64,000 nt of DNA from Acidocella sp. (GTDB taxonomy: Bacteria > Pseudomonadota > Alphaproteobacteria > Acetobacterales > Acetobacteraceae): positions 124,001 to 188,000 of the forward strand of contig NZ_DAIEIF010000029.1 of NCBI RefSeq assembly GCF_027352905.1, written 5' to 3'. Positions 1-9,063 of this stretch are shown piece after piece. Every line of letters starts with the position of its first letter. Within the stretch, counting starts at the first letter, position 1. A program made the position numbers and the translations under genes. Under the pieces are notes generated by a model. It had not been told where the DNA came from, did not search any database, and was given only the letters and a program-made list of their open reading frames with translations.

Positions 1-2
1 AA

Positions 3-287
3 AGCCTTACCCGGGTGCTGGGACCTTTGATCCGCGCGGGCTACGTGGCCCAGGTTCCCGGCACGCGGGACCGCAGGCAGCGCCTGCTCACCCTCACCGA
101 GAGCGGAGCCGCGCTGGAACGGCGGCTGTTCGAGGCCCAGCGGGAACGGATGCTGGCAGCTTATCGCGAGGCGGGCGGACCGGCGGTGGAAGGATTCAAG
201 CGTGTGATGCGCGGGCTTATCGGCGAGGCGGGCCGCCAGTGCCTCGAAGGCAAGGAGCTGGTCGGGCCCAAGCCCCGCCAGGGGTGA
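3..287 (+). CDS. MarR-family transcriptional regulator (5' truncated by window)
   Basis: Only the last 94 residues are visible; the frame is open from base 3. The visible part starts in the recognition helix (SLTRVLGPLIRAGYV) and continues through the wing (RDRRQRLLTLTESG), which fits the winged helix-turn-helix of MarR repressors, followed by the C-terminal dimerisation helix. The next gene, an OmpR-type response regulator, starts 7 bases after the stop, followed by a histidine kinase. The same MarR then response-regulator order is known as petP-petR in Rhodobacter, so this could be a PetP-like protein; that assignment is inference from order. Confidence 0.85.
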   Translation, partial: SLTRVLGPLIRAGYVAQVPGTRDRRQRLLTLTESGAALERRLFEAQRERMLAAYREAGGPAVEGFKRVMRGLIGEAGRQCLEGKELVGPKPRQG

Positions 288-294
288 GGCGCGC

Positions 295-1008
295 ATGGGG
301 GCTGAGGCATTGCCGGCGGAGGATGCGCCGCACGTGCTGCTGGTGGATGACGACACGCGCCTCGCCGCTCTGGCGGGGCGCTATCTCGCCGAGCAGGGAT
401 TTCGCGTCACCCGCGCCGCCTCCGCCGCCGAAGCGCGGGCCCGGCTGCGCGCCATGGAATTCGATCTGTTGGTGCTGGATGTGATGATGCCGGGCGAGAA
501 CGGGCTGGAACTCACCCATAGCCTGCGGGGCGAGCGCGCCCCCACCACGCCCATATTGCTGCTCACGGCGCGCGACACGCCGGAGGATATTCTCGCCGGG
601 TTCGAGGCCGGGGCGGATGACTATCTCGGCAAGCCCTTCGACCCGCGCGTGCTGGTGGCGCGGCTGCGCGCCATGCTGCGCCGTGCCCACCCGACCGCCG
701 CCAGCGCCGCCCCCGTGCAGCTCGGCGAGGCGGTGTTCGACGCCGGGCGTGGCGAGCTGGCCGGCCCAGCCAGCCGGGTGCGCCTCACCGGGGCGGAGCT
801 GGCCCTGCTTTCCGCCCTCGCCGCCCGCCCGCATGAAATTTTCTCCCGCGAGATGCTGGCGGCCGCGCTGGGGCTGGATGACGTGAATGAGCGCGCCATA
901 GACGTGCAGGTGACACGTCTACGCCGCAAGATCGAGCCGGACCCGCGCGAGCCCCGCTTTCTCCAGACGGTGCGCGGCAAGGGCTATGTGCTAAAGCCCG
1001 GTCCGTGA
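295..1008 (+). CDS. OmpR/PhoB-type response regulator (possibly PetR-like)
   Basis: A 237-residue two-component response regulator. The receiver domain (about residues 13-128) has the acidic pocket in VLLVDDD, the phospho-acceptor Asp62 in LLVLDVMMPG and the conserved Lys113 in DYLGKPF. A C-terminal winged helix (about 138-235) ends in the typical VQVTRLRRKIEPDP and RGKGYVL motifs of DNA-binding OmpR regulators. It sits between the MarR gene and a histidine kinase gene that starts 7 bases downstream, so the kinase is its likely partner. A link to respiratory or cytochrome bc1 regulation (as for PetR) is inference. Confidence 0.93.
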   Translation: MGAEALPAEDAPHVLLVDDDTRLAALAGRYLAEQGFRVTRAASAAEARARLRAMEFDLLVLDVMMPGENGLELTHSLRGERAPTTPILLLTARDTPEDILAGFEAGADDYLGKPFDPRVLVARLRAMLRRAHPTAASAAPVQLGEAVFDAGRGELAGPASRVRLTGAELALLSALAARPHEIFSREMLAAALGLDDVNERAIDVQVTRLRRKIEPDPREPRFLQTVRGKGYVLKPGP

Positions 1009-1015
1009 GGCCGCG

Positions 1016-2341
1016 TTGAGGCTGCGCATGGGACCGCTGCAGCCGGAACGGCTGTTGCGCAAATTCCTGCCGCGCGGACTGTTCGGCCGCTCGCTGCTTA
1101 TCGTGCTGGTACCGATGGTGGTGCTGCAGGGGGTGGCGCTGCAAATCTTCTACGGCTCGCATCTGGAGACGCTGTCGCGGCGGCTGGCCGGAGCAGTGGC
1201 GGGAGAGATCGCGTTCATGATCGACCAGATCGAGCGCGATCCCACCCGCCGGGGCCTGGTGATGCAGGAGGCCAACATTCACTTCACCTTCGGCACCGTC
1301 TTTCTCAGGAACGAGACGCTGCGCCATCTGCCGCCGCCGGACGCGCCCGGCCCGGTGGACACCGACCTCGCCGCCGCCCTCGCGCAGGATCTGCACCGCC
1401 CGTTCAACGTCGCCTGGCATACCCATCCCGGTCTGTTGCGCGTCAATATCCAGATGAGCGACGGCGTGCTCAGCATCGACGTGCCGCGCAAGCGCCTGTT
1501 CGTCGGCACGTTCTATATTTTCCTGGTCTGGCTCATTGGCTCGGCCCTGCTGCTATTCGTTCTCGCCGCCTTGTTTCTGCGCACCCAGGTGCGGGGAATC
1601 AAGCGGCTGGCGGAGGCGGCGGAGGCGTTCGGCATGGGGCGGGATAACGGGCCGATCCGTCCGGAAGGCGCCATCGAGGTGCGGCGCGCCGCCAGCGCCT
1701 TCAACCGCATGCAGGAGCGGCTGCTGCGTTTTCTCACCCAGCGCACCACCATGCTGGCCGGGGTGAGCCATGATTTACGCACGCCGCTGACCCGGCTGCG
1801 CCTCGCCCTGGCCATGCAGCCTGGCATTCCGCAGGAGGATATGCGGGACATGGAGGGCGATATCGCGGAGATGGAGCGGCTGATCGGCATCTATCTAAGT
1901 TTCGCCCGGGGGGAAGGAGAGGAGCAGGCCGTACCCACGGACCTCACGGAATTGCTGGAGGAGGTTTGCGCGGCGGCGCGGCGGGCGGGGGCGCGGGTCA
2001 GCCTCGCCGCGCCTCACGGCCTCACCGTGACCCTGCGGCCCGAGGCGATGCGCCGGGCACTCACCAATCTCATCGATAACAGCCGCCGCCATGCCGCGGA
2101 GATCATGGTCGGCGCCGCGCGGGCGGGGCGGAACGTGCAAATCTTCATCGATGATGACGGTCCTGGCATTCCCGCCGGCAAACGCGAAACCCTGCTGAAG
2201 CCGTTCGAGAGCGATGACCCCGGCGGGACCGGGCTGGGGCTTTCCATCGCGCGGGACATCATCATCGCCCATGGTGGCGCGATCCGCCTGCTCGACCGGC
2301 CGGGCGGCGGGCTGCGGGTGGCGATCGAGCTGCCATTGTAG
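1016..2341 (+). CDS. EnvZ-type membrane sensor histidine kinase
   Basis: About 441 residues, with a TTG start at 1016 (an ATG at 1028 is the alternative). Two membrane segments (about residues 27-48 and 169-188) bracket a periplasmic sensor domain, followed by a HAMP linker. The H-box is AGVSHDLRTPLTRLRLAL with His252 as the autophosphorylation site. The ATPase part has the N box (LTNLIDNSRRH), the G1 box (DDDGPGIP) and the G2 box (GGTGLGLSIARDI). It directly follows the response regulator and is most likely co-transcribed with it. The signal sensed cannot be read from the sequence. Confidence 0.93.
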   Translation: MRLRMGPLQPERLLRKFLPRGLFGRSLLIVLVPMVVLQGVALQIFYGSHLETLSRRLAGAVAGEIAFMIDQIERDPTRRGLVMQEANIHFTFGTVFLRNETLRHLPPPDAPGPVDTDLAAALAQDLHRPFNVAWHTHPGLLRVNIQMSDGVLSIDVPRKRLFVGTFYIFLVWLIGSALLLFVLAALFLRTQVRGIKRLAEAAEAFGMGRDNGPIRPEGAIEVRRAASAFNRMQERLLRFLTQRTTMLAGVSHDLRTPLTRLRLALAMQPGIPQEDMRDMEGDIAEMERLIGIYLSFARGEGEEQAVPTDLTELLEEVCAAARRAGARVSLAAPHGLTVTLRPEAMRRALTNLIDNSRRHAAEIMVGAARAGRNVQIFIDDDGPGIPAGKRETLLKPFESDDPGGTGLGLSIARDIIIAHGGAIRLLDRPGGGLRVAIELPL

Positions 2342-2355
2342 CCACCCGCTAAAAT

Positions 2356-4239
2356 TCAGGCGGCAGGGCGCTCCGCCGCCTCCAGCGCCGCCGCGGCCTC
2401 CAGCCAGGCGCTCTCGGCGGTCTCGACCTCATGCTTCAGCGCGCCCAGCCGCAGCGTTATCTTCGCGAGCTCCGCCGCCCGCGGCGGGGTGTAGAGGCTG
2501 GCATCCGTCAGCCGGGCTTCCAGCGCCGCCTTTTCCGCAAGCAGCCGGTCCAGCGCCGCTTCGGCCGCCTTGGCCGCCTTTTGCAACGGGGCCAGCCGGG
2601 CCCGCGCCTCGGCCCGCGCGGCCCTGCCGCCCTCCCGCTTCTCCGCGCCGTTCCTCACTGGCGGCGGGGCGGCGCGCTCGCCCAGGCTGGCGGCATAGGC
2701 GGCGAGGTCACCGGGATAGGGCGTCACTTTGCCCTCCGCCACCAGCAGCAGCCGGTCCGCCGCCAGCTCCACCAGATACGGGTCGTGCGAGATCAGGACC
2801 ACCGCGCCCGTATAGTCGGTGAGCGCCCGGATCAGCGCGTCGCGCGCGTCGATGTCGAGATGATTGGTCGGCTCGTCGAGAATCAACAGATGCGGGGCGT
2901 CCCGCGTGGCCAAAGCGAGCAGCAGCCGCGCCTTCTCGCCCCCCGACATCTCTCCCACCGGCGTGTTGACGCGGTCCGCGTCCAGGCCGAACCGCGCCGC
3001 CTGGGCGCGGATCGCCGCCGGGCTGGCCTGGGACAGCGCCCGCGCCAGATGGTCGAAGGGCGTCTCGGTCAGCACCAGATCATCCTCCTGATGCTGGGCG
3101 AAATAGCCGACCCGCAGCCCTTTCGCCCGGAATTCCCGCCCGCGTAGCGGCGCCAAACGCCCGGCCAGCAGCTTGGCCAGGGTGGATTTGCCATTGCCGT
3201 TCTGGCCGAGCAGGGCGATGCGGTCTTCCATATCGATGCGCAGGCTCACGCCGGAGAGCACAACCCGGCCCTCATAGCCCGCCGCCACGCTCTCCAGTTG
3301 GAGCAGCGGCGGCGGCAGCTCCTCCGGCGAGGGAAAGGAGAAGGCGGCGGGCCGCGCCTCCACCACCGATTCGATCTGCGGCAGTTTTTCCAGGGCTTTC
3401 AGGCGGCTTTGCGCCTGGCGCGCCTTGGTGGCCTTGGCGCGGAAACGGTCCACGAAGGCCTGCATATGCGCCCGCTGCGCCGCGATGCGCTCCGCCGCCC
3501 GCGCCTGTTGCAAGGCGCGCTCCGTCTTGATGCGGATGAATTCCGAGAAGCCGCCCGGCGTGAGGGTGAGCTTGCCGTTCTCCAGCGCCGCGATGGCGTC
3601 CACCGTTTTGTCGAGCAGCTGGCGGTCATGGCTGACCAGCAGCATCGCGCCGGCGAATTTGCGCAGGAACCCTTCCAGCCAGAGCGTCGCTTCCAGGTCG
3701 AGATGATTGGTCGGCTCGTCCAGCAGCAGCAAATCGGGCGCGGAGAACAGCGCGGCGGCGAGAGCGACCCGCATGCGCCAGCCGCCGGAGAAAGAGGACA
3801 TGGGGCGGGCCTGGGCGGCCTCGTCAAAACCAAGCCCGGCGAGGATGGCCGCGGCGCGGGCGGGGGCGGCATCGGCCTCGATGATGAGCAGGCGCTCGTG
3901 GATTTCTCCCAGCCTCTCGCCCGGCGTCGCCGGGTCCGCCGCCGCGGCCAGCAGGGCGGCGCGCTCGGCATCGGCGGCGAGCACCACCTCCAGCGGCGTG
4001 ATCTCCCCGGCGGGCGCCTCCTGGGCGACATAGCCGAGCCGCACCCGCGGCCCGAGACTGATCCTGCCGCCATCGGGGCGGAGCTGGCCGGAGATGAGCC
4101 GCAGCAAGGTTGATTTACCAGCGCCGTTGCGCCCGATGAGGCCAACATGCCGCCCATCCTCCAGCACCAGATCAGCATGGTCCAGCAAGGGCCGCCCGGC
4201 GATGGAATAAGACAGCTCCTCCAGGCGCAGCGCACTCAT
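2356..4239 (-). CDS. ABC-F family ATPase (YheS/Uup-like)
   Basis: A 627-residue soluble protein with two ABC ATPase domains and no membrane segments, as in ABC-F ribosome-associated factors. The first domain has Walker [13 protein letters not shown] and signature [14 protein letters not shown]; the second has [11 protein letters not shown] and [14 protein letters not shown]. Both have Walker [12 protein letters not shown] or [12 protein letters not shown] basic linker (about 240-290) and a C-terminal coiled-coil region rich in Ala, Glu and Leu complete the layout. ABC-F proteins act on stalled or idle ribosomes; the exact subgroup is not settled. Its start faces ndk across an 88-base divergent gap. 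Confidence 0.92.
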   Translation of the reverse strand: MSALRLEELSYSIAGRPLLDHADLVLEDGRHVGLIGRNGAGKSTLLRLISGQLRPDGGRISLGPRVRLGYVAQEAPAGEITPLEVVLAADAERAALLAAAADPATPGERLGEIHERLLIIEADAAPARAAAILAGLGFDEAAQARPMSSFSGGWRMRVALAAALFSAPDLLLLDEPTNHLDLEATLWLEGFLRKFAGAMLLVSHDRQLLDKTVDAIAALENGKLTLTPGGFSEFIRIKTERALQQARAAERIAAQRAHMQAFVDRFRAKATKARQAQSRLKALEKLPQIESVVEARPAAFSFPSPEELPPPLLQLESVAAGYEGRVVLSGVSLRIDMEDRIALLGQNGNGKSTLAKLLAGRLAPLRGREFRAKGLRVGYFAQHQEDDLVLTETPFDHLARALSQASPAAIRAQAARFGLDADRVNTPVGEMSGGEKARLLLALATRDAPHLLILDEPTNHLDIDARDALIRALTDYTGAVVLISHDPYLVELAADRLLLVAEGKVTPYPGDLAAYAASLGERAAPPPVRNGAEKREGGRAARAEARARLAPLQKAAKAAEAALDRLLAEKAALEARLTDASLYTPPRAAELAKITLRLGALKHEVETAESAWLEAAAALEAAERPAA

Positions 4240-4327
4240 GCGCCCTTCTCTATATAACCACCCGGCTCTTGCCCAGCCCGGGCGGCCCGGCTATGGCCCG
4301 CCAAACCCTGACAGGAGAGCTTGGACC

Positions 4328-4750
4328 ATGGCCATCGAACGCACCCTCTCGATCATCAAACCGGACGCCACCCGCCGCAACCTCACCGGCAAGATCAACG
4401 CCAAATTCGAGGAAGCCGGGCTGACGATCGCCGCCACCAAGCGCCTGCATCTCACCCGCGCCCAGGCCGAGGCGTTTTATGCCGTGCATGCCGCGCGCCC
4501 CTTCTTCAACGACCTCGTCTCCTTCATGATCTCCGGCCCGGTGGTCGCGCAGGTTCTGGCGGGGGAGAACGCCATCGCCCGCAACCGGGAGATCATGGGG
4601 GCCACCAACCCCGCCAACGCCGCCCCCGGCACCATCCGGGCGGAATTCGCCGAATCGATCGAAGCCAATTCCGTGCACGGCTCCGACAGCCAAGAGGCCG
4701 CGCAAGCCGAGATCGCCTTCTTCTTCGCGGAGATCGAGATCGTCGCCTGA
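4328..4750 (+). CDS. ndk: nucleoside diphosphate kinase
   Basis: A 140-residue enzyme that balances NTP and dNTP pools by passing the gamma phosphate through a phosphohistidine. [11 protein letters not shown] at the N-terminus and the active site His117 in NSVHGSDS are the family hallmarks, and the length is normal for a bacterial Ndk. The ATG at 4328 is chosen because the family starts at MAIERT and it has AGGAGAG upstream; an in-frame upstream extension to 4238 has no family similarity. It is followed by an Lrp-type regulator on the same strand after about 80 bases. Confidence 0.97.
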   Translation: MAIERTLSIIKPDATRRNLTGKINAKFEEAGLTIAATKRLHLTRAQAEAFYAVHAARPFFNDLVSFMISGPVVAQVLAGENAIARNREIMGATNPANAAPGTIRAEFAESIEANSVHGSDSQEAAQAEIAFFFAEIEIVA

Positions 4751-4832
4751 TCCGGCGATAAATCCATGGTCAAACGCCCATTGATAATTATACTGCCTCC
4801 TACCCGCTCCGGACGCCCGCCAGGGAGACGCC

Positions 4833-5336
4833 ATGCTGATTGATACCGAAGCCGAGGCCGAGGCGCTGCCGCTGGACGAGATCGACCGCAAGATCATCGC
4901 CGAGCTGCAAGCGGATGGACGGCTGACCAATGTCGAGCTGGCGCGCCGGGTCGGCATTTCCCCCCCGCCTTGCCTGCGGCGGGTGCGCCGGCTGGAGGAA
5001 ACGGGCTATATCAATGGCTACCACGCCGATACGGACGGCCAGAAGCTCGGCTGGCAGATCATTTTTTTCGCCATTGTCGGGCTGGAGAGCCAGAAATTAT
5101 CGGTGCTGGAGGCGTTCGAGGATCTGGTGGCCACCTGGCCGGAGGTGAGGGAATGCCATATGATTCGCGGCGGCGGCGATTTCCTGCTCAAGCTGGTGGC
5201 GCGCGACGCCGGGCATGAAAACCGCCTGACCCAGCGCCTTACCAATGCCCCCAACGTGGCCAGGGTGCAGACCTTGCAGACCATCCGCACCAGCCGCTGT
5301 CTCGCCGGGGTGCCGATAGACCGGCCGCATGGCTGA
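4833..5336 (+). CDS. Lrp/AsnC-family transcriptional regulator
   Basis: A 167-residue regulator with an N-terminal AsnC-type helix-turn-helix (about residues 13-62; DEIDRKIIAELQADGRLTN then CLRRVRRLEETGYI) and a C-terminal RAM ligand-binding fold (about 75-155; ECHMIRGGGDFLLKLVA). GGGAGACGCC precedes the ATG. The stop overlaps the start of the next gene (5329) by 8 bases, so this regulator appears to head the CtaG-Mla run and may control it. The effector amino acid is unknown. Confidence 0.93.
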   Translation: MLIDTEAEAEALPLDEIDRKIIAELQADGRLTNVELARRVGISPPPCLRRVRRLEETGYINGYHADTDGQKLGWQIIFFAIVGLESQKLSVLEAFEDLVATWPEVRECHMIRGGGDFLLKLVARDAGHENRLTQRLTNAPNVARVQTLQTIRTSRCLAGVPIDRPHG

Positions 5337-6243
5337 GGCCGGGCTCGTTCTTCTCACCCTCCTCGTCGGAGGGCTGTGTGGTTTCGTGCCCGCCCGCCTG
5401 CCTTTCATCTTTCCCTTCGTCTTCAATCCTGTCGTCTTTCTCGGCTGCCTGCTCTTCGCCCTCTGGTACTGGCGGGGATGCCGCCGGCTGGGCGCGGCGG
5501 GGCCGGGGCCGGTCCGGCGCGGCTTTTATTATACCGGCGTCGCCGCTCTCTGGTTCGTGCTGCAGACGCATTTCGAATATCTCGCCCAGCACATGTTCTT
5601 TCTCAACCGGGCGCAGGCGATGACCCTCGGCATGGTCACCCCTTTTTGCGCGGGCATTTCCTGGCCCGGCGCGGCGCTGGCGGCGGGCGCGCCCGGCTGG
5701 CTCGTCCGCGCGGCGGTGGGGGCGTGGCGGCCCTGGCGGTGGCTTACCCATCCGCTCGCCGCCATGGCGGTCTTTCTCGTCACCTCCGATATCTGGCTGT
5801 GGCCGCCGGTGCATTTCGCCGCGATGATCGACCCCGTGCTTTATGCGGTGATGAACCTCTCCTGCCTCGCGGGCGGGCTGCTGTTCTGGATGGTGGTGCT
5901 GGACCCCCGGCCCAAGCCGCCTTGCCGCTTCTCCTACCTCGCCCGGGCCGGAACCGGCTTTTTCGTGATGTTTCCGCAAATCGCCCTGGGCGCCTATATC
6001 GCCCTGACGGGACGGGATCTGTTTTCCTTCTACGCGCTTTGCGGACGGCTGTTTCCCAGCATCTCTCCAGCGGGGGATCAGCTTCTTGGCGGGTTGATCC
6101 AATGGATTCCCCCCGGAATGATGAATGTGGCGGCCCTGATCATCACCCTGAACGCGCTCCGCTTGGCCGAGGCGCAAGCGGATGCCGGCTTGGTGCCGCC
6201 ACCCGGCGCCAAGGTGTATGAAGCGAAATGGACGGGGCGCTGA
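5329..6243 (+). CDS. cytochrome c oxidase assembly factor, caa3_CtaG type
   Basis: A 304-residue integral membrane protein with about seven hydrophobic segments. TRP-rich helices with HFEYLAQHMFFLNRAQ and the C-terminal DQLLGGLIQWIPPGMM match the caa3_CtaG family (membrane CtaG of caa3-type oxidases, unrelated to Cox11). These proteins help insert or deliver copper to heme-copper oxidases. No oxidase subunit lies next to it here. The start overlaps the Lrp-type gene by 8 bases and the end overlaps the Mla permease by 16, so it is translated within the same run. Family assignment is good; the target oxidase is unknown. Confidence 0.82.
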   Translation: MAEAGLVLLTLLVGGLCGFVPARLPFIFPFVFNPVVFLGCLLFALWYWRGCRRLGAAGPGPVRRGFYYTGVAALWFVLQTHFEYLAQHMFFLNRAQAMTLGMVTPFCAGISWPGAALAAGAPGWLVRAAVGAWRPWRWLTHPLAAMAVFLVTSDIWLWPPVHFAAMIDPVLYAVMNLSCLAGGLLFWMVVLDPRPKPPCRFSYLARAGTGFFVMFPQIALGAYIALTGRDLFSFYALCGRLFPSISPAGDQLLGGLIQWIPPGMMNVAALIITLNALRLAEAQADAGLVPPPGAKVYEAKWTGR

Positions 6244-7346
6244 CATCCCGCCCACCGGATGAAACGGCGCGTGCGGGGCTGGACGCCGCCCCGGGCCGGG
6301 TGGCCCTGCGGGGCGCCTTGACGGCGCGCACGCTGGGTCCCCTCTGGCCGCAAGCCCTGCGCGCCAGCGCGGCGCAAGGCGGCGCGCTCAGCCTCGATCT
6401 CTCGGGCGTGGAGCGGATGGACGGCTCCGGCGCGGCGCTGATTCTAGCGATGGAGCGCGCCCATGGCGGCCAGGTGGAGATCGCCGGCGCCGCTCCGGCC
6501 GTGCAGGCCTTGCTGAACCAGCTGCGCGCCGTTGCTCCGCCCAAGCCGACGCCGAAAAAAACCGCGCCGCCGCCCGCTTTGCCGTTTGCCGGATTATGGC
6601 AGGCGGCCCGCACGCGAACCGCCTTTCTTGGCGCGACGGTGCTGGCGGTGATCTCGCTGCCCGTGCGTTTACGCATGTTGCGGCGGTCGGATTTCGCCGC
6701 CATCGCCCACCGGGCGGGCGCGCAGGCGCTGGGGCTGGTGCTGATGCTCGGCTTTCTCATCGGCATGATTCTCGCGTTCCAATCAGCGGTGCCGATGCGC
6801 CAGTTCGGCGCTGATCTCTATGTCGCGGATCTGGTGACCATCGCCCTTTGCCGGGAGCTGGGGCCGCTTTTGGTGGCGGTGATCCTGGCCGGGCGCACCG
6901 GCTCCGCCTTCGCGGCGGAACTTGGCACCATGCAGGTGAATGACGAGATCTCCGCCCTCGTCACCATGGGCATCAGCCCGGCGGTGATGTTGGTGCTGCC
7001 GCGTATCGCCGCGGCGATGCTGGTGATGGCGCCGCTCACCGTCGCCATGGATGGGGCGGGCCTCGCGGGCATGGCCGCGGTGCTCAACGCCTTTGGCTAC
7101 CCTTTCGCGGCGATCAAGGGCCATATCGCCTCGGGTTCGGCCGCGAAGGATTTTGTTGAGGGGCTGGTCAAGGGCGTGATCTTCGCCGCGGCGGTGGCGC
7201 TGATCGGCTGCCGGGCGGGGCTGACGGCCAAAGGCGGCCCGCGCGCTGTGGGCGAGGCCGCGACGGCGGCGGTGGTGGGCGGCATCGTCGCCGCCGTGGC
7301 GCTGGATGGGCTGTTCGCCGTCATGCTATACCGGCTGCGGCTGTGA
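6228..7346 (+). CDS. mlaE: Mla-type ABC transporter permease with N-terminal STAS domain
   Basis: A 372-residue permease. Residues about 20-105 form a STAS-like domain (LDLSGVERMDGSGAALIL), and the rest is an MlaE permease with five or so membrane helices and signatures such as GFLIGMILAFQSAVPMRQFG and RELGPLLVAVILAGRTGSA. STAS-MlaE fusions are common in alphaproteobacteria, where E. coli uses a separate MlaB. It works with the ATPase and MCE protein downstream in lipid transport between the membranes. It overlaps the gene before by 16 and the ATPase gene by 4 bases. Confidence 0.93.
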   Translation: MDGALTSRPPDETARAGLDAAPGRVALRGALTARTLGPLWPQALRASAAQGGALSLDLSGVERMDGSGAALILAMERAHGGQVEIAGAAPAVQALLNQLRAVAPPKPTPKKTAPPPALPFAGLWQAARTRTAFLGATVLAVISLPVRLRMLRRSDFAAIAHRAGAQALGLVLMLGFLIGMILAFQSAVPMRQFGADLYVADLVTIALCRELGPLLVAVILAGRTGSAFAAELGTMQVNDEISALVTMGISPAVMLVLPRIAAAMLVMAPLTVAMDGAGLAGMAAVLNAFGYPFAAIKGHIASGSAAKDFVEGLVKGVIFAAAVALIGCRAGLTAKGGPRAVGEAATAAVVGGIVAAVALDGLFAVMLYRLRL

Positions 7347-8077
7347 GCGCGGTCATCGAGGTCAAGGGCGCTACCCAGAGCTTCGGCGCGCGGACCATTT
7401 TCCGCGATGTCAGCTTCGAGATCGCGGCGGGCGAGGTCTTCGTCATTCTCGGCGGCTCGGGCTGCGGTAAATCAACCTTGCTGAAACAGATGATCGCCCT
7501 GCTGCCGCCGAGCGGGGGAGATATCATCGTCGCCGGGCATAGCGTGCGGCGCGAGCCGGAGGCGGTGCGCAACGTGATCGGCGTGATGTTCCAGTCTGGC
7601 GCGCTGTTCGGCTCTATGACCCTTCTCGACAACGTCTCGCTGCCGCTGGCGGTGTTCACCGATCTGCCCGCCAGCGCCTGCGCCGAGATCGCCCGGCTCA
7701 AGCTGGGGCTGGTGGGGCTGGGAGATGCCAGCCTGCTTCTGCCCTCCGAGATCTCCGGAGGCATGAGCAAGCGCGCCGCCATTGCCCGCGCCCTGGCGCT
7801 CGACCCGCCGATTTTGATGCTGGATGAGCCCTCCGCCGGGCTGGACCCGGTGACCTCCGCCGGGCTGGACAAGCTGATTCTCAGCCTGCGCGACACGCTG
7901 GGCACCACTTGCGTGGTGGTGACGCATGAATTGCCCTCGATCATGGCGATCGCCGACCGCTGCGCCATGCTGGATGCCAAGGCGCAGGGGTTGATCGCGC
8001 TCGGCACCCCGCAGGACTTGGCGCGGGATGAGACGCATCCGATGGTTCACGCCTTTTTTCACCGGGAGACGCTCTGA
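7343..8077 (+). CDS. mlaF: Mla-type ABC transporter ATP-binding protein
   Basis: A 244-residue ATPase energising the MlaE-type permease. Walker A is GGSGCGKST, the Q-loop lies in MFQSGALFGSMT, the signature is ISGGMSKRAAIARALAL (the GGM form typical of MlaF) and Walker B is ILMLDEPSAGLDP, followed by the H-loop VTHEL. It starts inside the last codons of the permease gene (ATGA-type overlap) and its stop shares a base with the next start, indicating translational coupling. Confidence 0.95.
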   Translation: MSAVIEVKGATQSFGARTIFRDVSFEIAAGEVFVILGGSGCGKSTLLKQMIALLPPSGGDIIVAGHSVRREPEAVRNVIGVMFQSGALFGSMTLLDNVSLPLAVFTDLPASACAEIARLKLGLVGLGDASLLLPSEISGGMSKRAAIARALALDPPILMLDEPSAGLDPVTSAGLDKLILSLRDTLGTTCVVVTHELPSIMAIADRCAMLDAKAQGLIALGTPQDLARDETHPMVHAFFHRETL

Positions 8078-9063
8078 TGGAGATGAACCGCGCGAGCTTG
8101 CGGGTCGGCGTCTTTGTGCTGGCGGGCGCGGCCTGCGTAGTGGCGCTGTTTTTCTTCCTCTCCGGCGGGTTTTCCCAGAACGGGGTGATTTATGAAAGCT
8201 ATTTCAGCGAATCTGTGCAGGGGCTCGATATCGGCACCGCGGTGAAATATCGCGGCGTGCCGGTGGGCAACGTCACCTATCTCGGGCTGGTGGCGATGGA
8301 GTATGGCGGCTCGTCCGAGGCGGTGGAGCGCCAAAAGCAATACCGGCAGATTCTCGTCCGCTACCGGCTGAATTTCAAGAAGGTCGGATCGGTGGATATA
8401 GGCAGGGCCGTGGCGGCGGGGCTGCGCGCCCAGATCAAGCCGCAAGGCATCACCGGCCTCTCCTACATCGATCTCAGTTTCGTGAACCCCAAAACCTACC
8501 CGCCCGAGACGATCCCCTGGAAACCGGCCTATCCTGTCATCCCCACCATTCCCAGCACGCTCACCCAGGTGCAGGACGCGGCGGAAAAATTCTTCAGTTC
8601 ACTCGATCAGGTGGATCTCGCGCGGTTGAGCGAAAACGTCACCGAACTCCTGGCGACGCTGAACAAGCAGATGAGCTCGGGCGACGCGCATGAGGCGCTG
8701 GCCAATCTCAAGGCGCTTCTGGCCAATCTCAATGAGGCCGTGCGCCAGAGCGATCTGCCCGCCACGGCGGCCAGCATTCGCAACCTCGCGGGCGGGCCGC
8801 AGACGCAGCAGATCCTCGCCAGCCTGGATCGGACCTCGGCCCAGCTCGCCCAGGCCAGTGCCCAATTGCCGGCGCTGGTGGCGTCTTCCCAGGCCGCCAT
8901 CACCCAGGCCAACGAGACCACGGCCGATGTGCAGGCGCAGCTCGGGCCGATTTTGCAATCCATGCAGGCGACGATGAACAATCTGCGGGATCTTTCGGCC
9001 AGCCTGGCCGCTAATCCTGGCCAAATTCTCGCCGCGCCGCCCCCGCCCAAGGAGAGCCCATGA
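8077..9063 (+). CDS. mlaD: MCE/MlaD-family lipid-transport protein
   Basis: A 328-residue protein with one N-terminal membrane anchor (about residues 12-31), an MCE domain (about 38-145; GLDIGTAVKYRGVPVGNV) and a long Ala/Gln/Leu-rich helical region (about 175-320), longer than in the short E. coli MlaD (183 aa). This is the PqiB/YebT-like tube-forming or alphaproteobacterial type of MCE substrate-binding component. It sits between the ATPase and the PqiC-type lipoprotein, overlapping both by 1-4 bases. Confidence 0.92.
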   Translation: MEMNRASLRVGVFVLAGAACVVALFFFLSGGFSQNGVIYESYFSESVQGLDIGTAVKYRGVPVGNVTYLGLVAMEYGGSSEAVERQKQYRQILVRYRLNFKKVGSVDIGRAVAAGLRAQIKPQGITGLSYIDLSFVNPKTYPPETIPWKPAYPVIPTIPSTLTQVQDAAEKFFSSLDQVDLARLSENVTELLATLNKQMSSGDAHEALANLKALLANLNEAVRQSDLPATAASIRNLAGGPQTQQILASLDRTSAQLAQASAQLPALVASSQAAITQANETTADVQAQLGPILQSMQATMNNLRDLSASLAANPGQILAAPPPPKESP

